The position numbers were made by a program, and so were the translations under genes. Of a stretch of DNA of 64,000 nucleotides, positions 31,838-43,887 are shown piece after piece. Each line of letters begins with the position of its first letter. Within the stretch, counting starts at the first letter, position 1. The stretch is from positions 18,501 through 82,500 of the forward strand of contig JALNQF010000143.1 of assembly GCA_028456385.1 (NCBI GenBank), given 5' to 3'. A model generated the notes under the pieces. The model made no database searches and had not been told where the DNA came from. It was given only the letters and a program-made list of their open reading frames with translations. This DNA is from Ophiosphaerella korrae. Its lineage: Eukaryota; Ascomycota; Dothideomycetes; Pleosporales; Phaeosphaeriaceae.

Positions 31838-33811
31838 CTACAATGTCCCAACCTTACCCTCAACCCACTCAATCACCTTCTCCAATAACCCAACATCTGC
31901 CTTTGCCTGCTCCAGCCCCTCACCCTCAACTTCCAAATTCGCCCCTCCAGCCGCCAATTCCTTATGAAACTGCTCCGTCACTGATTTCAGCGGCTCGATA
32001 TACGCAGCGAGGCGTAGCTGCTTGACGCCCAGATTCTCACGCAAATGGCCTGCCTGCAGAAGGAGATAGTAAAAATTGAGCGCAGCAACGTAAAAGCCGA
32101 GTTCCTGACGGAACTGGGTCCAAGCCTCGAGCAGGTCTGAGTCGAGCGAGGCGTAATGCGCTGTAAGATCGGGCCATAGGAAGGGCGCGACGGTGGAGAC
32201 TGCGACGGGGGTTGCGAAGATATTTGTTTGGGCGGGGTCGTCGGATTGGGATTGGGGGCTGTTTGCCTCGAGAGTTTCGCCTTTGAGCCAGGAGACGGCG
32301 CTGGCTTTGAGGTTTTCATAGGGGCAGTGCTCAAGCGTGTCGCGGATGAAGGTTAGACGGACGAGGTCGTGGGGGTGCGAGCGGAGGACGGTGGATGTGA
32401 GGTAGTGGGCGTGGCCGCGGAGGCTTGGAGAGGGAGTGTTGGCGGAGATGAGTGAGATGGTTTGTAAGTAGCGCGCGAAGGACTCGTCATCTTTTGGCTC
32501 ACCGACGTTGTTCTTCTCGAGAGCGATGAGGCCAAGTGCGAGTATCGCATCGAGAAGTGCTTCTGGCTCAAGGCCCACTGTTTGTGGGCCCACGGCACCC
32601 ACGAATTTGCGCAAGATGGTCGCATGTTGCGGGAAGATGTTTATGATGGAGGATTCGTCATTAGCCGATGCATATAGCTCTTGCTTCACAGTACGTGCCG
32701 TGAGAAGGAGCAGCGAGCCCGTACTTGATAATGGAATATCTTCGGCGGATGCTGGGGGATCATCTTCTGTTCCAGGAGCACCACGTTTCTCGGTCTCTGC
32801 GTCAAGTACCGCGCGTACTAGGTCGTCCGACTTTAATCCGAGATCCTGTGTTAAAGCGACGATCTGTCCAAGGGTAGCAGCTCGACTGGTTAAGTCTTCA
32901 TCATTTGCAAATCGATCTGCATATTTTCGATAATTAGGCTTGTTTGGTATTCTTTGAGGTTCGTACTTTTCCATCAAACGACTTGACCACGAAAAGCCAG
33001 GAACATCTTCATCCGAAGTCAATGATAGTACATAGTCTTCCAGAATATGTGTGATGAAGGACTGAAAAAGTCTGTTGATGAGTGTCGTTTCGTCATTATT
33101 TGGCGTTTCGCTTTGGGCTTCCGGATCTGGCTCAGACTCATTGGTCCTGGTTCGGAGAAGGTTAGTACTACTACGCCTAGGAGGCAAATGCGGTCTCTTA
33201 GTTCCGGAGAGCGTCTTGATGAATTTGATAGCGGACAGGGTGAGCTCGTCGATATGAGCAGTTGCTCTATTGAAAGCGACTAGCGTAGCCTGCAAGCTAG
33301 TTGATAGAAATCGACTTGGATATTTGGTTTTGACTCTTCGATGAAGCGTCGCTAACAAATCCAGGAGCACCTCGAACTTCAATACTGGAAGTGGCGGGAG
33401 TATTGTTGGTGGGAATCCTGGGCTCGTACTTGATTGTCCTACTACAATTTCTGGGACCTTGAGCTTCTGCTCGCCCTCTTCTTCCTCATCTTCCGTCTCT
33501 TGCCTTTCTTCGAATTCCAAAAGTCTTAGTGCCTCCGTGACCTTGAGAATACACTCTCTGGGGTTGCCTTTTGTGGCAATATCTTGCAAACATTCCTCGG
33601 ACGCCGGCAGAAGCGGAAGTAGCAGATGGATAAGGTCCCAACCAATGGTAGAGGTCAAATCAACATCTTGCAAAACCTCGTGTAGGATTGGAAGATTCTC
33701 CTCGGAAAGGTTGTATTCCACGATAGTGAGATAGGTAATAGGGTCTGTCGCTGGCGGCCGAGCCGCACGAAGGGGGTTCTCTCGCTGAGCACTGGTTTGG
33801 GTTTCGGCCAT
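31838..33811 (-). CDS. Ybp1/Ybp2-family (DUF1760, glomulin-like) protein
   Basis: Intronless gene of 657 residues from the ATG at 33811 (context ATCATGG, A at -3); an in-frame ATG 20 codons upstream is less likely. In yeast, Ybp1 binds the AP-1 factor Yap1 and supports its oxidation by peroxide, and Ybp2 acts at the kinetochore. The recognisable blocks are YLTIVEYNLSEENLPILHEVLQD, IGWDLIHLLLPLLPASEECLQDIATKGNPRE and EALRLLEFEE near the N-terminus, an acidic linker (ETEDEEEEGEQ), then helical repeats to the end (GFYVAALNFYYLLLQ). All-helical, cytosolic or nuclear. It shares a 312-bp divergent promoter with LSm3. Confidence 0.85.
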   Translation of the reverse strand: MAETQTSAQRENPLRAARPPATDPITYLTIVEYNLSEENLPILHEVLQDVDLTSTIGWDLIHLLLPLLPASEECLQDIATKGNPRECILKVTEALRLLEFEERQETEDEEEEGEQKLKVPEIVVGQSSTSPGFPPTILPPLPVLKFEVLLDLLATLHRRVKTKYPSRFLSTSLQATLVAFNRATAHIDELTLSAIKFIKTLSGTKRPHLPPRRSSTNLLRTRTNESEPDPEAQSETPNNDETTLINRLFQSFITHILEDYVLSLTSDEDVPGFSWSSRLMEKYEPQRIPNKPNYRKYADRFANDEDLTSRAATLGQIVALTQDLGLKSDDLVRAVLDAETEKRGAPGTEDDPPASAEDIPLSSTGSLLLLTARTVKQELYASANDESSIINIFPQHATILRKFVGAVGPQTVGLEPEALLDAILALGLIALEKNNVGEPKDDESFARYLQTISLISANTPSPSLRGHAHYLTSTVLRSHPHDLVRLTFIRDTLEHCPYENLKASAVSWLKGETLEANSPQSQSDDPAQTNIFATPVAVSTVAPFLWPDLTAHYASLDSDLLEAWTQFRQELGFYVAALNFYYLLLQAGHLRENLGVKQLRLAAYIEPLKSVTEQFHKELAAGGANLEVEGEGLEQAKADVGLLEKVIEWVEGKVGTL

Positions 33812-34123
33812 GATCAGATATGCTCCAATGTTTTCTCTATCTGGTGGCTGGGTTTTGGAGTGAGACGTCAACCGTATCGATTGATGTCCTCAAGTAGCAA
33901 GCGGGACCTTGGCCAGAGAGTACCTGGAACTGGCACTTGACGCAATACCGCAGCCCGGCCCGCACTAGTCTGAACAGAGAACTAGTGCACTATGTGGCTC
34001 AACTAGCTCCCCGCCTTTGCCAAGACATCGCAGCTCCATTCATTACCAAAGCACACTGCGTCGAAACATTGGCCTTGCCAGCTCCCCTACCAAACCTCCC
34101 TGACCTCCACAATTGCTTCGACC
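33812..34123. promoter_or_regulatory. Shared divergent promoter, Ybp-family gene / lsm3
   Basis: Only 312 bases separate the two start codons. ACTAGT occurs twice (near 33,963 and 33,980), giving a short dyad. No TATA box is evident. The lsm3-proximal 80 bases are pyrimidine-rich. Confidence 0.5.
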
Positions 34124-34535
34124 ATGGAAGAAAAAGAAGAGACAAACGAACCTCTCGATCTTGTACGCCTGTGCATTGACGAAATCGTCGTCGTAAAACT
34201 GCGCGGCGATCGCGAATTGAAAGGAAGACTACACGTGCGTTTACAAAGCTGCCATACGTTAGACATATGACTCATATATAGAGGCTGAGACTATACCACA
34301 GGCCTATGACTCACATTGCAATCTCGTACTCGGGGACGTCGAGGAAACAATATTCGTTGCTGAGGAGGAAGAAGAGGACCAGGAACCGCGCGTCAGGACA
34401 GTCAAGAAGCAGAGTGAAATGCTCTTTGTGCGAGGTACGCATTTGAGGTGATGCTGAATTATGGTAGCCAGGGCTGACAGTGGTGTAGGAGACTCGGTCG
34501 TTCTGATCGCACCGGCTGACGGGACTACGCATTGA
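34124..34535 (+). CDS. lsm3: U6 snRNA-associated Sm-like protein LSm3
   Basis: Subunit of the Lsm1-7 (cytoplasmic decay) and Lsm2-8 (U6 snRNA) rings. Exons 34124-34234, 34302-34434 and 34489-34535 give 96 residues, the normal length. The protein reads [20 protein letters not shown], then Sm1 as [31 protein letters not shown] and Sm2 as [14 protein letters not shown]. The YDSHCN and FVRGD RNA-contact residues are intact. The acidic [19 protein letters not shown] linker is typical of LSm3. Introns use GTGCGT and GTACGC donors; both boundaries restore conserved sequence. Together with SmD2 and Edc3 it makes three mRNA-processing genes in this window. Confidence 0.96.
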
Positions 34536-35725
34536 GCTACACCACAACCATACTCAGCGAGAGATGGGACACGGTGTCAAACGGGACAAATAGCACGATG
34601 AGTGAAGCAGAGGGCGAAAATGGCGGCAATATATCATCGAGGCGATGTGCTCAGTCGTGATTGAGATACCCAAGCAAGACAACGGTAAAAGCGAGGAAAA
34701 TGGGGGAATGCATGTGCAACTTTGAAGCAATACTAGCAGCGTGAGGGCAGACATCTACGAACAATAAATACATTACGATAGATTTCCTCTGTGATTCACG
34801 GTCTCAGAATTCGCAGAGTCGGAAGTTACATCGAGTCTAACAGCAAAGTACACTCTACCTTATACTCAGCAACAGGAGTAAACAATGGAAGCTTACTACG
34901 CGCCTCGTCATCTCCACAATCCTCACTGTTCTGCAGTTCTAAGCGTGCCAACAGCCTTGATCACAACATCACCAACAAAACGACGCATCACACAATAGTC
35001 AAGCCCACAATTAAACATGCAAAAATTAGTGTGCTTTCAAGAACTACCGATTTCACAGGGTATAAGCTCACGCCGTCAAACCACGCGCATAGAAGCGCAA
35101 TCGCCCGTCTATACTCCATAGCACCGCTGCCACCCAAGACAAAAGAAAAAGCCAGAACAGGGGACTGTAAAAAAAAAAAAAAAAAAAACATGCAAGGAAA
35201 ACTGGGGGCTTTGTCGCTGGGAGAGGATTAGACTAGTAGTGGGAGTCGTGACTTCGTGGCGTCGTGAAGGAGTCCCAAAGAGGTTGCGCTGATGCAAGAA
35301 AATACAAGTGAAGTCAAAGGTGGTACAGGTGCTTCGCCGCAGGTGATAGAGCGGTTGGATAGCGAGTGAGCGGGCATAGAAACCAAGGTGGAGCTAGAGG
35401 TGGAAACCGTAAACGCCGTGCGCCTGCCCGTACGATGATTGAGCTGCTGAAGGCTGAGGATGTTGCTGATGTTGAACCTGGTCCAAAAAGCCGCTGAAGC
35501 GCCGGGTGCTGTCGGTGAACAATAAGCAAGAATGGAGGAGATTTCGATGGTGGCCATGTTGGTGATGATTTTGATTCTGGTTGGAAATGGATTGTGTGAT
35601 TCCAGATAGGTGGTTTTTACTAGACAGGTATGGTTGACCAATTTGAGGAAGATGCATTATCAAACGGTCCCTGCGGTCTTGTCAGAAACAGCCAGGCCAG
35701 GTTCATGCAGAGACAAGTGGCATAT
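34536..35725. other. Convergent 3' region between lsm3 and cyclin B, with an A20 tract
   Basis: About 1.2 kb that holds no supportable gene; open frames on both strands are low-complexity. A homopolymer of 20 A lies at 35169-35188. Much of the right half is probably the 3' UTR of the cyclin gene. Confidence 0.5.
35169..35188. repeat. Homopolymer A20
   Basis: Twenty uninterrupted A on the plus strand (T20 in the sense of the cyclin gene), 540 bases beyond the cyclin stop codon. Length is likely unstable. Confidence 0.9.
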
Positions 35726-37730
35726 TCACTTCCGTCTCCACGTCTGAGTAGCAAGACTGTCCCTGGACATGAAAGGAAGCGAGAAACCCTTGGAAATTTC
35801 CGCCTCGACGAAGATTGACGCTCGCTTATAGCGCTTGTCCGTGTACTTCTCGTGGACGGCAGCGTGATGCTTTTGTGGATTATCGCAGCATTCGACAATG
35901 GTAGACAAAAGCTGACGAAGTTGGGTGAAGGTATAACCAGAGTAATGAACGTGAGCCTGGGACTAAAAACTGTTAGCATGATACGTTTGAACGGATAGAC
36001 AACAACATACCCAATCACCCTTCTTCAGCATCAGGCGAGCCAGGCAATGCGCACCAGCTGACAAGAAGCTTGGAGCACAACCAACGAAGCGCTCGTCCAT
36101 GATAGTGATCTCAAGGAAGTACTTGGCGAGCGTACGAGTCTCAAGATCATAGTCATCAGCCTTGCTGATACGACGGAGGAAGCTCATTGGGCCTGGCCAA
36201 CCGAGTTCAAATTGAAGCATGCTCAACATGAATCGTTCAGCCTTCAAAACCTCATCGGCAGTATAAGCACCGTCGACCATATAGACGATCTCTTGCACCG
36301 AGGGACAGTTGATCTCTTCGTACTTGGCGGCCACGAAGAGAGCGGTTGCACCAACAAGCTGAAGTTTGCCAAGGGAGACGACCTTGCATGATAGGAAACG
36401 GTCGACATAGTTGACGGCGAGGAAGAGAGTCTCTGGGAGAAGCGTGAAGCGGTTGTGGACCTGAACAAGCCAGTCCATCAACACTGATCGCATCGACCAC
36501 TGAATCTCTGCCTGGTGATCCATGTATGTGGCGTTGGGCTTCATGCGCTCTTCAAGCGCGTGCATGTACGAAAAGATCTCATCGCCATACTCGGCAACCA
36601 TTGATGTGTCCCATGACTCGTCTTCAACGTCCTCTGCAGACCGATTGGCCTCGACGAACAGGCGTGCGGCATCGAGTTCGCGCTGGGTCTTCGCTGTAAC
36701 CCTTGGTGCAAGGACCTGAGTGACGCCACCCGTGGTGTTATCACCTCGCGATCGGAAGGAGCGAACAGTGGTGTGTCCGTCGAAGTCATAGTACTCCTCC
36801 TCTTCTTCGTCTTCCTCCCAGTAATCCTCACGATCGAGGGACTGTGCGATCTCTTCGTTGCGCTCCTGCTCGATGACACGGGCCTGCTCCTCTAAGGCAT
36901 CAAGGTATTCATATTTGTCCTCAGGCTCAGCGTGGGCAGCATCATGCTTGCTGTCAATTACAACCCTCTCCTCCTTCACAGCAACCTCCTCTAGAATAGG
37001 AGCTACTGGTTCGGATGCCTGTGCTGGGGCACGGTCCACACTGGGAAATGAGAGAGGTTGGGAGACAAGGGGCTGTCGCGACAGAACAGATGCAATGGAC
37101 GTGTCTGAAGCAGGCTCGACCTTGGATTCCTTGAAGACAGCCGTGGACTTCTTGGAAAGGATCTTGCGGATGTTGTTGGCGGGTTGACTGACATTCTGTG
37201 TAGCTGGCTTGGTCACGGCCGATGCGCCATCGCTGGCAAGCGTAATGTTGCCCTGTGACGAAGTGATGTTTGCCAATGGACGCTGCGCAGGTCGAAGCAA
37301 CGCGCCAGACTTTGCAACCTCTTTGATCGAAGCAACGGCCGGGTCCTTGAGGACAGCGGCATTCTTCTTGCCGAGAACCTGAATGTCGTCCTTCGCAACA
37401 GGCTGCCGGGTGTTGCTGACATCTGCGAAAACAGTTCGCTTGGCCGCGGCCGCCTTAATGCCGCCTACCTGCATTAGTGTGGATAGTACAGGTGTTGACT
37501 TGTTACGCTGGTGAAGGGCTTTTCCGGTGGGAAGCTGAGGGAGCGCGTTTTCGTCGCGTATACGCAGCGTGCGTGCGGGACGTTGAGGCTGCAGGGCTCG
37601 GTTAGCGCATGTTGACTTGTGTTCTTGGTGAAGGTGCGTTTGTCGATAAAATTTGTGATGGAAGTCGACTTGTACCACTGCAGCGGGCACGGAATGGAGG
37701 CGGTGACAGGGCTCTTACTTTTGCGTCCAT
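35726..37730 (-). CDS. nimE: G2/mitotic B-type cyclin
   Basis: Activating subunit of Cdk1 for entry into mitosis; nuclear. Exons 37730-37719, 37588-36011 and 35962-35726 give 608 residues. The first exon is 12 bases (MDAK), joined at a GCTAAC-branched intron to PQRPARTLRIRDENALPQ. A destruction-box-like RTVFADVSN starts near residue 55, with Phe where Leu is usual. An acidic stretch (YWEEDEEEEEYYDFDG) precedes the two cyclin folds; the first contains MRSVLMDWLVQVHNRFTLLPETLFLAVNYVDRFLS and KLQLVGATALFVAAKYEEI, the MRxxLxxWL hallmark of B cyclins. The second fold spans the last intron (KKGDW to SQAHVHYSGY) and ends in a basic KRYKRASIF tail region. The reading is complete and undamaged. Confidence 0.95.
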
Positions 37731-40667
37731 GCTGTGCTTGAGTCTTCAATTGATATTGAGAGCTCGTGGAAGAGATGCGCAGTGAGAGTGACTGATGCAG
37801 GAAGATTGTCGGCGATGTGATCGATAGGGGCGGCGCGGTGTCGAAGCGCTACAAAACTGAGGCCGGTATAAAGAAGCTGTCCATCTAACTTTGACGTTAA
37901 TGAGATACACAGGCGGATAGCTACGGGCAAGCAGGCGACAAGAGAAGTGGTGTAGCAAGCGGCGGCCTGGCGGGTGTAAGAAGCTATAAAGCTCGAACGT
38001 GAGTAATGTTTACCATCACAACGCGAAGCAGCTCATAGAGCTCGCAGACGCTAGTCCAGAACCGGCGGAGCGTTCCAGCCTGTGCCACCCCGGTCCCAAT
38101 CGTCCAGGGCAACCGTCGCGCCGACTAGCCGAGCACTATAACGTCATTATTGTGAGAACGCGGGCATCAGAAGAATGTCAAAAAGCGATTTTGCCATGCG
38201 CCACGCCACACATGGCTTCCACAACCACAGTAAATCAGCTGCGCCTTTGAACATATGCTCTGAAGATAATCCGATTCTTTTTCTGCTTTTTTCTCCCGTC
38301 ATGCGTATGTTCTGCCCACCCCACCTTCAACGCGTCGATCGCGGTCCAGCCCGTCGCGCTGGTATTACGAAGTCACGTGCCCCACACCATCTGCCGACCC
38401 CACTGAAACATCTCTATACACAGTCTATATTGCCATAACAACCCCTGTACGCCTTCAGCCAAACTCGCGCATGGCCTCGAATGCGGTCGCAATCACATTG
38501 TTGTTGTCGACATCACTCATCCGGCCCACTCTGCGCTGCCGATAGCCTATCATTCCGTGCGACGCAGCTTGTTTTCAGACTGTAGCCCACCTTACCCTGC
38601 AGATCATGCCATTGCTTCACATCATCCTAGAACAGCCGTTCCGCGTTGGACAAAGCCAGTCACCAGTGTGGGCACTTTGGAGGAATTAGTCAATCGCCTT
38701 GTTCGCTTGCTTTGTCGTGCGTGGATGCCGAGCCCACAGCTTCACCGACACTTGTAGGGACCGGCAGCACCCGCGACGTGCATGCACGACGCCTATTTTG
38801 CGATAAATTGATTGCTACTGGGTCCGCGACTGCGATTCAGTTGCAAAATTGCTTGCGCCAGTTGTGTGCGCACATGGACAACATGGAGGGGTCGTCACGT
38901 ATGAGTCTAGACGGCTATCGATGGAACAGACCACGAACCACACACACAGCGCTACGTAAACGTTCATTACAGCTCGTTCCAGCACATGCAGGGCCGAGTT
39001 TTACGTGCGCCACTGTCAATCACGCTTCCACTTAGATCATCAAAAATAAGGCTGCGCACACGGCATGGCAGGCCAACTCAATACATTGTGACTGCTATGA
39101 TGTAAATTGATTACCGTCCCATTGGTCCTTGCAGGAGTTGTGACGCTGAGCCAACCTCCGAATGTTTCACCGAGATGCGCCGCTGTCAATAGGCATTCTC
39201 AACATTAGTGAAATACTCTGCCGAAAGGCCTATAGTGACTATCTGCGAGGTGTTGCTCGTGAGCAGATGTTTGGCACTCGTTGTCGCACAAACTTGTCTC
39301 CTGGAGGCGCCGAACGCCACCTGCCAATGAAACCCAGCGCTTCAGGCAATCTGGGGGACGGGAGACCTCTTGAGCACTTGACCCATATTCTTATCGAGCG
39401 GCGATCCAGATTTGGACATTACCGAGTGCTCTAAAGACGTTGGGGTTGCGCATCACAGTGCTCGCCTTGTTCACATGGGAGGTTAACGTGCGCCTGCATG
39501 TGGCCAGCAAAGTGGCACGCAGCTGATTGGCCAGGTCTGATGTTTTGTCGAGCGCTGTGGCAGCATGATTGAGGACTTCTTGTGTGGATATATGTCCTGA
39601 TGTCCAACAAGCGTTGTTCCTTCTTGTGGCATGCATTCTAGACTGGCTCAACGATTGGGCGCATAGCTGGCGCCCGGAGTCTGCCCATGTTTCGATGTTA
39701 AGTGGCATGCACCAAACACAGCACCAAGTCCTGGCAGCCCTTCAGGCCGGTTGGGATTCTATCTCACCGTCTTTGCGACCTGGGGCAAGTGCATTTAGTC
39801 TCAAGGCGCGGTGGATGCTGGGTGGATGTGCAGCGCAGTGCCATGCAATAGGCATGCGGAATGCGCTGGACGGAGGATGTGCTATTACCAGTACCAATAT
39901 AGCTAGAAGAGGCTTTGAATGCACTGGCGACCAACAATTCGCAGCTTTTGGCGCACGAGAAGCGTGCGTGGTTGCCGTGAAGCGGTTCCAAGTCTCCGGT
40001 AGTCGTTCATGTAGTTTCGCTAATAGGATGCGCCCTCCTCTCTTCCTCAACCACGCACATCCCTCAACTAACCCCCACAGCGACACTCGCGGTAAGTCCT
40101 CTCCCCGAGCGCCCATTACACCTCCAGTACTGCCGATGCCGCATTTTGGTGCTCGTCTGATCCCATCGCTCCGCTGCGCATCTGCCCGCTGACCTGACGT
40201 TGCCAGCCAGCGGCGGTATACGGAATCAGCTCGAAGCACCTCGTTTGAGAGCAACTGGCGTCCCCATCACTGCAGTCGGTATGTATACCTTTGTCCCATG
40301 TCCATGCGACCACGTGGATGCATCATTATGCCTTTGATGGCGGCCTTCGCGAGCTTGGCTGCTGTCGTTGCTGGCTCCCTGCACGCCATCTACCCGGCAG
40401 CGGTGACCACCTCCCCACAGCCTCCCTTCCGCTGAGCCACTTCCGCGTCTCCATGAGAAGCATTGAGATCGTCCAGAACCACCATCAAGACCCATCAACT
40501 GACATATTCCATCCCAGGCCCGACAATCGATTATCCTTCCCCGACCGCCATTCGCTCTGAGCCCTTGCGACACCGGCGGGATCGGTGTGCCGCCTACCCA
40601 GACGACGCATACCGCACCGCGCATAGCAAACACTATACCATACATAGCACATACCAGGAGACCTAAT
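37731..40667. promoter_or_regulatory. Long divergent upstream region, cyclin B / Zn-cluster regulator
   Basis: 2.9 kb without a supportable gene. Such long leaders are common in front of fungal regulators. The longest frames (39569-40192 plus, 39742-40254 minus, 40226-40681 minus) overlap one another and have shadow-like composition. Pyrimidine-rich tracts near 38,380-38,450 and 40,060-40,160 could be leader sequence. I see no tRNA or repeat. Confidence 0.45.
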
Positions 40668-42790
40668 ATGCAACTTTCCAATATGCTGTCAGGCTCTCTG
40701 CTATCGGGCGCACAACAGCGCTATCCCGAGACGGTCGAGGAGCTCCTTGCGAGCCAGCAGCACAAAGCCAGAGAATCACCACCTGACTATGATACGCTTG
40801 CTCAGAGCGCTGATTCAAGCCTTATGGATGTCTACCCTAGTACGGAGACGGCTTCGGCGCATGATTCGCTGTCGCCTACCAAGCAGGTCCAGCCCAAGCA
40901 CGTCAGTTTCGAGCTCCTGCTTCCCCAGTCTCCACAGCACAGAGCTCGCCTCCCTATGCGGGTGAACATCTACCCTCATGATACGACTGAGTCAATTATT
41001 ACAACCGTCAAGAACTTTTACGGTTTGTATGAGCCACGCTGCCGTGGCGTCATACTCGAAGACCGTCACGGCAACACGCTCATCGCGAGGTTCGAGAACT
41101 TCGAGCATGACATGGTAGTTTACGTACGAGCTACAATAGTAGACCTCGAAGTGGAAGAATACTCGCCTGCGCCTCGCCAGCCCACGGCATCTCCTCGTCG
41201 CCCTCGCCCGCACCTGGACGAGGCGTTTCAGATGCTTCCACCCATCAACTACCCCCAAGCTACAGCGCGCGCTGACTCTCGCAACGGGCGCCGAACCCAC
41301 TCTCCCCATTCTGGGCGAGGACGGAGGAGTGCTTCTGCTAGCACTCATGCCAAACGCAATCGCCCTTCTGTGAAGAGCCGTGGTAATAGCTCCCATGGTA
41401 GTTTTGTAGAAGCTCATGGGGACGGGTACAGCGACCTCAGCGATGGCGGCGAGGGCTCTGTTACAAGCTCCCGCCGCTCACGTAAGGAGCCTCTTGCGAG
41501 CGCTGATATTAGTGTTGACAACATCGTCGAGGGTGGGCGCCGAAAGCGCGCGAAGTTTGACAGCTCGGTAAGTCATGGTCTTGTATGGAAGCTGTTGCGC
41601 AGTGTATCTAACATTGGCGCCTTTTGCAGGAGCTACCTCTGTTTGTTCCTCCTCAGGTCCCGATGACTGCCTCACTCTCATCCGTCTCCCCCCAGCGGCG
41701 CGTCAGTGGTAACACTGCAGGCTCGCCCTATTCGATCGGCAACCAGCAGACCTTCTCTTACTCACATCCACTTCCTTCTCCACAGAGCTATGGGCAGGTG
41801 GATAGCTCGTATCTCCCTGGGTTGGCGACGCCATACTCAGCCTCGAGCAACCCTGCGCAAGGGTACAAGGGACGCTCTCGGGGTTCGGGGCACTATGGAC
41901 AATACCGCTACTCAGGCAGTGGGGTTATGCCAACTCCAGACACAACCTTGGCAAGTGTCAGTGTCATCTCTGACGAGGACGTTGCGCGCCAGCTTATGCG
42001 CCTGGGTGATGCATCCAACTTCTCCACCCATGGCCGTACTTCCACTTCCACCCTTGATGATGCTCTGAGCGGCAAAGCTGCTGCATCTTCTAGCGATGAG
42101 TCTGATAACGGAAGCGACGACGGGAATGGACTTCCTCTTCTCTCATACGACTTGGGACGAACGAACGAGGCTGTGCGTGGATATGATACTGGAGAGAGCA
42201 GTGATGATTATGAAGACAACAGGGATGGCTCCTTCAAGGGCGAAAGTGATGAGATGGTGCCGGATGAGCACAACAACCAGCGAGTCGAGCTTGGCGTCGT
42301 CAAAGCTCGCTCATCAGTCACTAGCAAATCTGGCAAGCCTGCCAAACCTCGCTCTCTCTCAAAGAGCAAGCCAAAGGTCAACGGTGTCAGCAAGCCACCA
42401 ATGTCGCCAACTTCATTGCCCACGCAGTCGCGCAAGACTTCAAGCGCTTCACTCAACTTCCAGCATCAGCTTGGCGCTGATGAAGAAGATCTCTCGAGCA
42501 AGCCTCGCTGCCAACGATGCCGTAAGAGCAAGAAAGGCTGTGACCGGCAGAGACCTTGCCAACGTTGCAAAGATGCCGGTATCGGTGCTGATGGCTGCGT
42601 GAGTGAAGATGAAGGCAACGGTAGGAAGGGGCGTTATGGACGCCATATGGGCGTTTCTGTCAAGAAGCCATCGGCCCCGACGACCTCGATGGCACCTCCG
42701 CCCATGCACGATTTCAATGTGCCTATGGATACTGCTCATCCTATCCTAAGTGCTAGCTCCATTGACAAGAGCAAGAAGCGCAAGAGGTAA
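40668..42790 (+). CDS. Regulatory protein with C-terminal Zn2Cys6-like cluster and an N-terminal ubiquitin-fold-like domain
   Basis: Exons 40668-41567 and 41630-42790 give 686 residues (GTAAGT donor, TTTTGCAG acceptor). Residues about 85-155 (LPMRVNIYPHDTTESIITTVKNFYGLYE ... GVILEDRHGNTLIARFENF) are compact and look like a PB1- or ubiquitin-like fold. The middle is disordered and Ser-rich with acidic patches (SSDESDNGSDDGNG). Near residue 585 is CQRCRKSKKGCDRQRPCQRCKDAGIG followed by a last Cys, spacing 2-6-5-2-9, a Zn2Cys6-like cluster near the C-terminus and not at the usual N-terminus. It ends in a basic KSKKRKR, a likely nuclear signal. I cannot name the protein. A cluster of the same spacing occurs in the Ams2-like protein of this window. 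Confidence 0.9.
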
Positions 42791-43887
42791 CAACACATCG
42801 TTACCCATTTGTTATGCGAAATCTCGCCGAGCATTGGATGTCGCTCATATCATTCCTCGTATTGGTTCGCGACATTCTTCCCGGCTCGTTATTGCTTCCT
42901 ACACGGCTTGACAGTACCTGGAATTCTGGATACTACATTGCGTTGCGCGTCTTTGGGAATCTTCCCGCGTCACTCTTTATTAGCAAGTTCAACATACATC
43001 TACGCGCTTGCTCTCAGCATCGCCATGAATGGGATGAGTGGGTGTCTGAAAATTGACATGGAGTTACAGGTGGAATGGGACTGGGACGTTGGTGGATATC
43101 ATGGTGGAGGGTAGGTAGGTATATGGCTACAGGGTCAAGGTTGGGGTCTGGATGTCTGATCAGTTGGCGCGTTGTTTGCGGCGGAGAAGCGTTTTCTATT
43201 TATTTTTTGTTTCGCTTACGACCTGTTTTTGACAATAGCGATATTTAGCTTACGATATTCAATAACGACTATACAAGTGCAAGTTGATGGTAGAGTACTA
43301 GGGTTAGTGAGGTCGTGTGCTTGATTTGGCACATGCACGACCACCGGTGAGAATCGCTGGTCAACGTAACACTGCATATCAAGGCGAAACAGGATGACGT
43401 TGACAAACAAACATGATTGTGCATATATCTTTGGAAGACTGGATCGATTGATCAAGGCATTTAAGGCGAGAGCCTGACAATACTCATCATATTTTACGTC
43501 AATCATGTCAAGGATGTCGAGGTTGAGCTATTCTGGGTGAGACGAACTGGCGTTGGATTATTAGCGGGCCAGGAACGGGGTGAAGTGGGGCAGAGTGTGG
43601 CTGCGGCAGGACGCCTACAGGATTGGCGAATCACCGATGGCTGTGCTGGTATGGAGCTGAGGATCAACCGTGTCTCATAAAGTAACTACGGGGCGCATCC
43701 TTCGCTCTCCTCTCGTCGTCTAACAGCCTTGCATTGCGCAGAGGAGAATGCGCTTTTGCGTTCCTTCGTTCGCTGTTGTGGCTTTGCTCTATCCTCTTGG
43801 TTCAGCAGCCCTCGTACGCAGCCACACTTGTAACCAGTAGCTCAGCAACAAGCCTCACCTCGCAGATCGCCGGAATCTTTGGGTGTC
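42791..43887. other. Tandem intergenic region
   Basis: About 1.1 kb between two plus-strand genes: a 3' flank, an AT-rich segment around 43,190-43,260, then the promoter and leader of the transglutaminase-like gene. No gene seen. Confidence 0.5.

Noticed and set aside
35228..35641. 137-codon minus-strand frame
   Set aside because: Lies in the presumed 3' UTR of the cyclin gene and has no domain; a start codon in context was not convincing.
39569..40254. Overlapping 207- and 170-codon frames on opposite strands
   Set aside because: They explain the same bases on both strands and have no motif; the region fits a long promoter better.
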